Shown one piece after another: positions 25,701 through 34,200 of a stretch of DNA of 64,000 nt (positions are counted from its first letter, which is position 1; every line of letters begins with the position of its first letter). The notes under the pieces were generated by a model. The model did no database searches. It was not told where the DNA came from and saw nothing but the letters and a program-made list of their open reading frames with translations. Location of the stretch: the NCBI GenBank assembly GCA_035041965.1, contig JAPYMA010000207.1:310001-374000 (forward strand). The letters run 5' to 3'. The stretch comes from Anisakis pegreffii (lineage: Eukaryota; Nematoda; Chromadorea; Rhabditida; Anisakidae). The position numbers and the translations under genes were made by a program.

Positions 25701-27710
25701 TTTGGTCGACTAAATTCTCACGTCTGCACGAAAATCAAGCAACTAAACGTCACATGCACTGCACTCAGGGGGAAACGGAAGTAGCCAAGCGATATTTCAT
25801 CAGTTCTTAAAAAAGCGAGCATCGCAAATTTATTTCCATATTTATTTTTCAATATGCGAACGCAAACCTGACAATGAGCATCTCAAACTTTCATAATCCA
25901 TTATTAATGTTGGTGGGAAGAATTTTGATCTGTCGATCATTTCGCCATCATTTTTAACGAACATCTCTTTTTAAGCATACGATCATTTGAAGCAGATGCT
26001 TTCGTTCTTACCAAATTCTGCATTTCCTGATTTATTCTAATATCACGATATTTTCTTCCTCACAACCTTTCATCAGTCACTTCTTCCTGTTCAAGCGTTT
26101 CAATTACACTGAATGCGACTTCTACTCACTTGCACTCATTTTCACATTTTATACTTGTACTATGAGTCAATTCATCCAACTTTTTTTTCGCTCTTTCAAA
26201 GTAAAATTCATTGTTCGAGGAAACTCAACCGTAAAAATTATTTCCGTAAGCGTATGCGTACTTTAACTCGCACTAGCAAAGCTAAGAAGTTGCTCTTTTC
26301 TCAACTATCGTTTCACTCCTTCATGTGTGCTGTCTCTGCATTGAAGTGCAACTGGAGTGTGATGAAATGTCATTAAGACGATGCACCCATTTGAATAAAG
26401 CGAATGCCTGAATGTTCCTGTTGCAGGAACGAATATCCTTTACAAGATTCGTCGCGAAGAGCTGGCTCGTGGAGGACAGCCATCGGTGCGTCTTATGGCG
26501 AAAGCATTCGACTCCATAGATGCGACAGTGCCTAACGTTAAACCACAAAACGGCGGAAAACGCTCACTGTTCAGCATTCGTAAATCACGTTCGGTTGAAA
26601 CGACCGAAACCGGACGTAATATTGGTGCTGCAGCCAAAAATGTATATGATTTCGAAATACGAATCTCTGTACTCATCGTTTGATTACGAGTCTGCCTGCA
26701 TCGCTCCTGTCTGAAAACATAGATTGTCAACTAAACCTTTAGTCCGTAGCTAGGAGTTTTGTCCACTTTGCTGATTCAGATTCACAACACTTTGCCAATG
26801 ATCCATCATGCATCGTCAAACATCCTTTCTTGAACAATAATTGAAAATTTCATTCATTCAGCTGCTAACTCCAGCCGCTCCATCGCCGATGGCTGTAACT
26901 GTTCTCGGACGGAAAACATCACTAAGTGAAATCGAAGAGCTGATGGGTAGCCAATCGCCTTACGGCGCGACGTTGCCACGTTCCGGACGAAATCCTCTGA
27001 AGAATATGGGTAAACCTGCGAAAGTTTTCAATTCTTATCCAATTGCTCGTATGCCACAGCAACATTAAATTGAATATCGCAGTCAGTTGACAGCGAAAGT
27101 GATTTAGACATCAACGATGTAATCAATCGCAAATTTGAGGTACCAAATTGGTGGAACGTGTCAGACGTAGTTTGAGTAGATCGAGTACTGGTCGAAATGC
27201 GCAAAGTGAGAGCGAAACTGGATCCGCAAAGGGTGGATCACGTCAAACACTCAACGATATCGCTAATGACATATCGCAAGCGAGTAACATCACACAAATT
27301 TCATCAACTTCATCAAAAGCATCAAAAGTAATGCAAAGATTTACTTTTGATAGCAATGCCAACTAAAGGCAATCGTAGTGTTATTAGCATAAGTGAGAAC
27401 ACTTGGAATACGACTGACTGATGTTCCGATCACTCAAGGAACATTCTAATCCTCTCAGAAACATTCTAATTGATCCCGTCACATGGTAAAATGCGTCAAT
27501 GAATCTGTTCTTATCATGTATAACTTTGATTTTTTTCAGTTGAAACACGTTCCGATTCCAGTGCCGTCGTCTAATGCAAGTTCGGCTTCAGCAGCTTCCA
27601 CGCCTGCAGTTACGCCGAAGAGGACGTTGAAAAAGAAAGTTAAGAAAGCACTCACGACAAGTTTAGCGGATGTTGGTGCGAAGACGTCATCTGCTAGGAC
27701 AAAAACTTGA
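11599..27710 (+). CDS. large multi-exon gene, MTCL/SOGA-family coiled-coil protein
   Basis: About 40 exons spliced in consistent phase code for roughly 1,830 residues, close to the size of vertebrate MTCL1. The product is nearly all charged heptad-type coiled coil. Family recognition rests on blocks such as EEFRELQRELEQ...NCRILQFKLRKSER (15,246-15,407), ELRIAKEVSVRLHNELE (15,743-15,916) and EELARGGQPSVR (26,427-26,641), which resemble conserved blocks of vertebrate MTCL1-3/SOGA. Vertebrate MTCL proteins bind and bundle microtubules; a similar role here is inferred. The N-terminus has a CxxC...H motif, and the C-terminus is Lys-rich and ends at TGA 27,708-27,710. Exon coordinates are given block by block below. 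Weak points are exon 5's start, the end of exon 29, exons 32-35 and a frame break between exons 38 and 39. The start is the ATG just after a TTTCAG acceptor. Confidence 0.82.
14103..16741 (+). CDS. MTCL/SOGA-like gene, exons 4-10 (core coiled coil)
   Basis: Exons: 14103-14194, 14515 (or 14539)-14671, 14959-15090, 15246-15407, 15743-15916, 16125-16241, 16595-16741. From exon 6 on, every exon starts and ends in phase 0. The peptide is continuous coiled coil: a leucine-spaced ELLEERLSEAENCIQDYRDE in exon 5, a Glu-rich EELMEENEALKAD in exon 6, the family-diagnostic NCRILQFKLRKSER in exon 7, IAKEVSVRLHNELEGAEEKR in exon 8, and LRDQLKFAEEDLKRTQLRLQ in exon 10. For exon 5, the 14,515 start uses a TATCAG acceptor and the 14,539 start uses CGAAG; both keep phase. 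This block is the strongest evidence for the family call. Confidence 0.85.
16848..16884. repeat. 11-bp perfect inverted repeat within intron 10
   Basis: CATGCTGATCA (16848-16858) and TGATCAGCATG (16874-16884) pair perfectly around a 15-base loop, and the flanks GTGAC / GTATCAC extend the pairing imperfectly. It lies in intron 10 of the MTCL/SOGA-like gene. It could be a structural element in the pre-mRNA or a small foldback repeat. Confidence 0.7.
17220..18968 (+). CDS. MTCL/SOGA-like gene, exons 11-17
   Basis: Exons: 17220-17305, 17508-17612, 17688-17775, 17918-18068, 18160-18278, 18428-18526, 18864-18968. All junction phases agree (2, 2, 0, 1, 0, 0, 0 out). Notable pieces are ENEELVRKLTRYSTNKRPP followed across the splice by SEGHAQIQLELAEHEVEHL, then RNRLCRILEMEMDSKKN, an acidic SASDDES linker, and ELRIEKERSKLIENELNELK. 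A similar KRPP-then-coiled-coil layout is remembered from vertebrate MTCL/SOGA proteins. Exon 11's acceptor is GATTAAG rather than CAG. Exons 12-13 code for a basic, cysteine-containing helix region. Confidence 0.8.
19313..20908 (+). CDS. MTCL/SOGA-like gene, exons 18-23
   Basis: Exons: 19313-19402, 19613-19723, 19862-20008, 20100-20180, 20337-20510, 20743-20908. Junctions are phase 0 until exon 23, which ends in phase 1. The exons code for ETQTNRICKQIEKIDH (18), a DERRRSLSKDNS start with an RRRS basophilic-kinase-type site (19), a VECDKCKENE pair of cysteines (20), LTNQVLQTEDRWTVEIEKQ (21), and long KxxE-rich helices (22-23). Exons 18 and 21 use AAAG and TTAAG acceptors. No other domain is recognised; this is a long rod segment. 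Confidence 0.8.
21178..22396 (+). CDS. MTCL/SOGA-like gene, exons 24-28
   Basis: Exons: 21178-21303, 21447-21559, 21685-21819, 21966-22055, 22259-22396. Phases agree (1, 0, 0, 0, 0 out). Exon 24 is a charged helix ending in KTGSMLNARD. Exon 25 holds a short non-helical linker, EPIYATIPVKVSPELKK, followed by a Ser-rich patch. Exons 26-28 return to coiled coil (LGNLKLQNEELQSELSK, FDALQQKFESRMKIMEE, RRERDYNREQLCTFERK). Exon 28 lacks any in-frame ATG, so a start-to-stop ORF search would miss it; a TTCAG acceptor and a GTCAGT donor bound it. Confidence 0.8.
22600..23764 (+). CDS. MTCL/SOGA-like gene, exons 29-31
   Basis: Exons: 22600-22821 (or 22848), 23256-23420, 23585-23764, all phase 0. Exon 29 goes from coiled coil (LLEAEVKRISTELKLTR) into a Pro/Gln/Ser-rich linker around QPQVNIFTNQRPVTPEIK. 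Its end is ambiguous: donors GTTCGC at 22,822 and GTCTGC at 22,849 both keep phase, the second adding nine residues. Exon 30 (QKQYVEYQKFYTKEVGRLNN) and exon 31 (LREQIKVLEISQRNLIEAR) are helical. Exon 31 ends in a basic RLTRKYKLCSLIDQ. Confidence 0.78.
23899..25456 (+). CDS. MTCL/SOGA-like gene, exons 32-35 (boundaries uncertain)
   Basis: Best fit: 23899-24021, 24295-24404, 24646-24800, a small exon near 25049-25087, and 25251-25456. The peptide changes from helix (DILEMLRIILSQMRTIRDED) to low-complexity linker (STSNNINDLN, AQSPVKKIAAYPDPPPN) and then EWGEKFLDKEMSVEYDKEG and an acidic TTDDDDG run. Exon 34 ends in phase 1 while exon 35 needs phase 2. A 22-nt microexon (25,066-25,087) bridges this. 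The better acceptor, at 25,048, opens KGLLSRSDDLQLP in phase 0, which would need a different partner. Exon 32 can also read on to a TAG near 24,067, and exon 35 to a TGA at 25,483-25,485, so shorter isoforms are possible. Confidence 0.6.
26427..27710 (+). CDS. MTCL/SOGA-like gene, exons 36-40 (C-terminus)
   Basis: Exons: 26427-26641, 26862-27009, 27087-27139, about 27142-27327, and 27540-27710 with the TGA stop. Exon 36 carries IRREELARGGQPSVRLMAKA and SLFSIRKSRSVETTE, recalling the conserved C-terminal block of the family. Exon 37 has TVLGRKTSLSEIEELMG, exon 38 an acidic DSESDLDINDV, exon 39 basic VERVRRSLSRSS, and exon 40 an Ala/Ser/Pro linker and KRTLKKKVKKALTT. Basic C-terminal segments bind microtubules in MTCL1, so exons 39-40 may do this here. 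Between exons 38 and 39 the frame shifts by one with no room for an intron (25 bp at most), so either an indel or an unseen exon structure lies there. Confidence 0.7.
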
Positions 27711-30700
27711 TTCTGAATCAACAAAATTATTAACAATTATTTCAGTGCGTGGCATTTGCTGTCAACAACTGAATGTGCAACGTTTCAACTCTTCATTTCT
27801 TGATAATTCATTCTGAAGTGCCATTTTTTGTTTGTTTCTTCGATTGGTCAAGTGAAAGTGCACAATTAATATTAGGTTGCGTGATTTAGAAGTGACACTC
27901 AAGAAGAGAGTTTTTGCAATCAGTTTAGATCATTTTCTAGAGCTTCTGGCGATTCATTTCCCCTGTTACTCATAACCTAACAGTAAACCTCTCCTATTTC
28001 TTGAACGATTTTTGGGTGAGTTTTACTGAAAATTTGAGTGATATACTCAGTACAGCTCTGAAAATGGTTACTTTAAATAAGAATTTTTCAATCATTCGCC
28101 TAAACCGTACTCCGGAGACTGCATAAGGAAACTCGCTCGAAAAGCACTAGCGATTTTCCAGAGAAATGAAAAATAACTGGGTCGTTACCATTGAAGCAAA
28201 ATTATCTCTGATCACGGTTATTACTCTAGTTTGTTGCTGTTTTTTTCCAAGTGGCTTCTATTAATGTCAAGCTTGACCTATGTTCAGCTTTTTGCATCCC
28301 AGATTATATGCTTATTAAAGGAGACGATCCTCGAACCGTAACTGGAAATTTGACTAGACCTAAAATATTTGTCGATCGATTAACTTAATCATCAGGTGTC
28401 TAATGAGAGCAAGGATCTATTAAGTCGATCAATATTTTGCAGTTCGATGCTTTCTCTTTATCATATTTTGTTCATTTGTTCACTGTTATTGTTAATATTA
28501 CTTTTACAATATTTTATGTGTTTTTCTCAATAATTCAATTTACTTTGCTTGTATAGAATGACGACTATTCCTTCAACACTAAAGAGGGACGAACATATTC
28601 AGTCCATTATTCATTATTCAGACTACAATCAATGATAACAATAAACAGAGCAATAACAGTGATACGATGATAGAAACGCTGTCATAATAATATCACTACT
28701 GATAATATCAGTTTCGACAATACCATCAAATAAATAACAACATCAAAAATAATGATCAAAGATAACAACAACAACAACAACAACTCGTTCAATAAGTCCA
28801 TAAGACTCATCGAGTTGAAATAGTTATAATCTTAAACGTTTATTTCCCCAAGTGGGAATCTGAAGTATATCAATGAATCAATTCCTCAAAGAGATAAGAG
28901 ATCCAGTTTGTTCTAAAGTTGATCTCAACATATATTCTTCATAGATCTCCAACGGAACAGAAAACAAGTCGGAAAGCGTCAAATATTCATTCTCGAAATT
29001 ATTTTGTGTTTTGTTTTTCTCAATCTCGTCCTCTTTTTAAACTTATTAATAGTCATGAATTTGAAACTGTGTTATGAAATTTTGCCTTCTAGTAAATATT
29101 GTTGCTCATTTTAATGAATCATTTGCCGTTCGTTTTCTTCATTCGTCATCAATTAGTCAGTAATAATTTAAAGTCTCAATTGAAACCCTCTGTTCGTTAT
29201 TGTTTGTTTTATTGTTTTAAATAAATTATCTAGGCGTTTTCTCTGATGCCTTTTTTTTTTCAGTGAACCGCTCTGAAGTGCGGATGAACAATTCCACTAG
29301 CAGATGTAGCAATTAATCAAGCCTGCCTACCTATCCATACCACTATATGAAAGTATGAAAACATATAAGCATTTGAGTTGGAACTGGTCCGAATATTTCA
29401 CTAATTATTACTTACGCCCCTCTGGAGAAACTATAACTTCCCTGTCAAGAAATCGTTAAAATCACTCGCAATCAAAATCGAAGATTTTGCATAAATCACT
29501 AACGACGACATATTTGCAATGGTTCAGGTAGAAGAGATAAGAAAATTTGTTGGATATGTTTCGAATTGGTATTTTCTTAGCGATAGACGAAATTCGTTTG
29601 AACATTATCAAAAAATATATGCATATGTCTGAATGATTAATGGAAATAACAAATCGAAAACAGATGTGTTGTGTCCAGGTTAGTGGGCAACAACAGCCAT
29701 AATAACAGCAAATGTTCGTCAGATGCTTCGAAAATGCTATGTTGATTTCGTAAAAGCCAACTTTTTATGCAATAACAATCGCATCCACATTTTCACCCCT
29801 CATATCCCATAATATCAGCAGTTGGAAATATTTTCGGATCACAACATTAAACGATCAAATTTTATCTTCTTAATACAACAGATTGTTTCAATTTCGTTTG
29901 GATTTTGCTCAATTCGGATCTGCGTAAATGATTTGTTGATGAAACATCGCTTCACTTCCTACGCAATAAATAAATTTCCACGGCACCGACAATAATTCCT
30001 TCATGTAACGAGAGTCTATGCGATTTCCGAACTGCTTTGCTATAGATCATTCGCAACAAAAATATTCTCTCGTTCAAAACTTTCCCAGACTATCAATCAC
30101 AAGACGCAATTCTAGAGAAAACGCTTTGAAGTAATGCAATGTGACTGTATCTGCTCAAAGTGCGCGACATATCATGAATATCATGACGAACAACTCCAAA
30201 TAACAAATCATAATCAGATGTGGGTTAAAATAACGGTATGTACATCAAGAAGGTCATTACAGAAACAAACAACAGAGGACGGGACGGATTCAAAATGATG
30301 AGTGCACTATTTCTGGTCTGAATTCCAAACGATTCAATGTAAAGTTATTCGCTCAACATCATTCGTCCATCGAATTGCGATCGCGACGAACAGAAATAAT
30401 TTGATTGTTTTAAAAAGAAACAGCTCGCCCAAGAACTAGATCTTCAACATTTTTAGAGTGATGCTTCTCTCAAAAACAATTATACCAGAATGTGCATTGA
30501 AAAAGTGTCGTTTCCATCACAGTCTCCTTGAATATCGTCACATTTAGTACATTCTTAACAAAATGATATCATAGGAAACAATACAATTGAACTCTTAACA
30601 ATACTGCAAAGTAATAGAAAATGTCAAAAAAAAACTTAATTAACGAATTTTCATATGGTAACAATAACATAAGTATATATACTCATAACTTGAAACAACT

Positions 30701-31106
30701 CATTGAAACGATAAAAGACTTCCAAAAGTGGTTTAATGATCATGCCACGTCTCCTCGCTTACTCTGAACGCTCCATTCCCCAAGGTAATATCAATATTGC
30801 GTTCGTTGCATATTCTCGGATTACGATCCTTTCCGGTTACGTCCAGTTACCGTGCTCTCAGGATTCTAGTAAATCGTTCATGTTGTATGTTGTGATCACT
30901 TCATTTGCGAACGCATGTTAAGCAATATACACGTAGTGGTCATGTTGTGAATCAAGCACCATTAGAACATCAAAGAGCATTTTCGGAAGGGTGAACGTAA
31001 TCGAAATGAATCCACTGATTGAAGAATTTTTCGCATCAAAAGTATTTTCATGGCTCTTTTGTGAGTGGATGTGAGATATTGTTGAATCGATTTGGTTGCG
31101 AGCTTG
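27711..31106. other. spacer between two convergent genes
   Basis: This 3.4-kb interval separates the stop codon of the + strand MTCL/SOGA-like gene from the stop codon of the - strand membrane-protein gene. It is very AT-rich and has no exon-like frames on either strand. The first exact AATAAA on the + strand after the stop is near 28,640, so the 3'-UTR is either long or uses a variant signal. Degenerate ATA/AAC triplet DNA fills 28,620-28,790. Confidence 0.5.
28764..28784. repeat. AAC/CAA microsatellite
   Basis: Seven consecutive AAC triplets lie inside a broader A/C/T low-complexity patch (about 28,620-28,790). Confidence 0.85.
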
Positions 31107-31268
31107 TTAGGCATTAATGAGCATCAATCGATCATTATTCGTTGAGCTGACGTTCGGATGTCGTCGCTTCTTCAGGACATTCGGTATCATAAAGACCAAC
31201 AAAACACACGATGCTCCCGACAGAAACGACGCTATCGATATCACAATGGCATGCATCACACGAACACC
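31107..31268 (-). CDS. last exon: transmembrane helix and cytoplasmic tail
   Basis: A GCTTTCAG acceptor precedes GVRVMHAIVISIASFLSGAS, then CVLLVFMIPNVLKKRRHPN and a short tail ending RLMLINA and TAA. The hydrophobic stretch of roughly 23 residues followed at once by KKRR fits a single-pass, N-out membrane anchor. Without homology to a named protein the tail gives no further clue to function. Confidence 0.72.
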   Translation of the reverse strand, partial: GVRVMHAIVISIASFLSGASCVLLVFMIPNVLKKRRHPNVSSTNNDRLMLINA

Positions 31269-34200
31269 CTGAAAGCACATTTACTCATTTCATAACAGTT
31301 GTTAGCATTCAAATTCATCGCATTCACAAACTTCAACTCATCACCTCAACGCACTAATTCTAGCACCTTTGATGGTTCTTCATAAAATCACCCGAAACAT
31401 TTCCGTTCCCAAACAACCGTTCCAATATCAACATCCCTCAATATTCGCGGCTCGTTCTGCTGAGTTATTTTTAGCGATGAAAACTAGACGACGCCCAGCA
31501 AACAGTCACAATTATACCGCTTGATTTATTGTTATGAATGCTTTGAATCTTCACCGATATAGAAATTCTCATTCAATCCCTCTTTGGTTTTTATCGCATC
31601 TGATCAATAGTCACAATACGGTGATCGTTAAAATGCACCACCACACAAAAAATTCTAATAAACCATTGAAAAGGAACTCAATTTCGAGTCAAGAATGATA
31701 GTAAAAACGCATCAATTCTGCAGCGCAATTGCCATCGAAACGCCGCCACTTCAAATCGAACGCAGTGATTGATCACGTCCAATTTCGATTCAATATATCA
31801 TTCTCAACGATCAAATGAATTTTCTACTCACAAATGCAAAAATAGAGTCGCAGCATCCGCAATTTTTTTACTTTGAAGTGTTGCGCAATTATTAGCAGTT
31901 GTGCTATTTATAGATATCGAGACACATAAATAATGTTATCCATTCACGCGAACACAAGAAAAATTCTACCACCCAACGATAGACTGAATGCAACGTTTTT
32001 TCGTCTAACAGAAAATGATCACATGATCGAATTTCAGCTCCGACTCGTTTAAATGATTATCGTTGAGGATGAGACTCAAGGCACACTGACTCGATTCGTT
32101 TCAGGTAATTTCCGCTATAACTCATCAAAATAATTCAGGTGGAAAAAAAGACCCCAACACCTTAACAGGGTATTCCTTTATCCTGCATTCCCGGTTACAT
32201 TCCTCATTGACAACACTGTTCTCATTAGCTTGCCTTAGGCGATGATAATCGTTGTGCTTTCCTCAAAAGTTTCGAGTAGGCGATTGTCCTTTCGTATGGG
32301 CACACAGATAGGCAATCGTCAGCGATCAAATAAAACATTGGAATGTCAACACTGAATGGACCAAAACTCAAGATTGTTTGACCGTCCGTTATCAAATGTT
32401 CATCGTTCTGAAAACTCATCACAATTCTGAAGATGCGACGTTCGATTTCAAGTGATCACTCGTTTCCAATGAGTGCAATTCAACATTTAAACCAACTTTC
32501 TACAATCAAGAAACTCCTCGATACTGTATGATATGATGAATCCTTGAAAAGTGCACACAAAATCAGCCTAGCAAAGGTGTTTAGTTGATTCAGATCTGCT
32601 TCTAGTCATGAAGTATAGTTAGGAGATACCGGTGAAGAACGTGAATCGCTCAGTTCACAATTAATGAACAACGGATATATGGTGATCGCTTGGAATGGGT
32701 CGGGTCGTCCTTCGGGCAGCACACTCCAGCCAACTCTTAACGATACTTCGAATCGCTTCGTCGTTCGTCGTTCATACAAACTGCCGTTATTTCTATCGTG
32801 AACTGTTACCGTATGCTGATCATCCTCCAATTCTTCAACATGACATTTTTCTTCTCCAAACTCGTCGAGTTCCGAATAACCACCTCGCAGAAAATATTTC
32901 CGACGTCGTCCACCACCGTGCTGAGCGTTACCTTCGATCCAACATTCACTCAGATGCTTTTTTCCTGCAATCATCGCTGATCATTCACTTCACTTAGCAA
33001 CTGAGATGAGACTGGTCTCAAGTTAGTATGCTCAATCGTTAGTTAGTTGCCAATTGTGAATGTCGATGAGTTTATTCGCAGTGAATGGTGTGAGTGATTA
33101 ACAAAATTCATAGCCGTGAAAGATTGATGTTAGACAACCAAATTTCATTTAGAATTCCTCATATATTTAATTTAATTTGATATGGTGAATGATCAACTTA
33201 CGTCGGTGAAATATGGAAATATTTAAGGTGAAACCGATTTGAAGTGAACCATTTTGTTTTAGCGGATCACCATTCAGTTCATACACCTCCATGTAGCTAG
33301 GCTTAAAACAATAATCGTTAACACAACTACTCTTCAATTTTTCAACATTGTCATCAGTTTTGTTGATGGAAATTGATCAGAAAATTTATTCTTCAAGGAA
33401 ACAATGAAATGATGCGCTTCTTCAATAGGTTAATCACCTCATAATCACCACATTTGAACGGGAACAGCACCTCAAACTGGGAACTGTTATCAGTTGCTCG
33501 AAACAGTACCTGAAATGGATTACCTCTACTTCGTTTCATTCTTCCATTAGCATTTCATTTCGAATATTTTATAGATTTAATCTTTCTCAAATCCATGCGA
33601 ATTATCACTAACACTCCATTAAATAAAGACGTATGCATCAGCCAAAAGAGATCCGAATTCATGAACATCACTATTCAGTTCATGCACCTCCATAGAGCTA
33701 GGCTTAATGGAAACTGGCTTTCGTCATCAGTCAAGTTAGTGCTCAATTCATAGTCGTTTCGTTGAAAATCCCTCGAAATTGCACAGCAAAGTCTTGCGTT
33801 TTCGTTTCATTTCAGCATGCTTCCTTCTTCCATTCCACCTCATAAATGAAATCCATAAATCACGACCAGCACCTTGGCATCTCGTGTTATTCTTATTCGA
33901 GATTCTTGATCTTTTCTTACGTTCATTCCTCTTACTCTCACAATCTCTTTATTCATATCCCATCTTCAACACTCGCTTTTGTTGGCTGATGATGAAAAGT
34001 ATATGTGCACTAGAAATGTACGACGATGGGATGAATGCAGCATTAATAACAAACAGGCACGAGATGTTAACCGTGATGGGAAAGCTATAAAACTGAATGC
34101 GGATTATTGCTTGAACGAAGAAGCTCCATCACTGGAAATCAATCTGATACGTCTGATAAAGGCTTATCTACCAGTTATGATTAGATCAGACCCTATCAGA

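Noticed and set aside
30736..30921. + strand frame MPRLLAYSERSIPQ followed by GTAATA
   Set aside because: Weak donor, no partner exon, and it lies just past the 3' end of the - strand gene.
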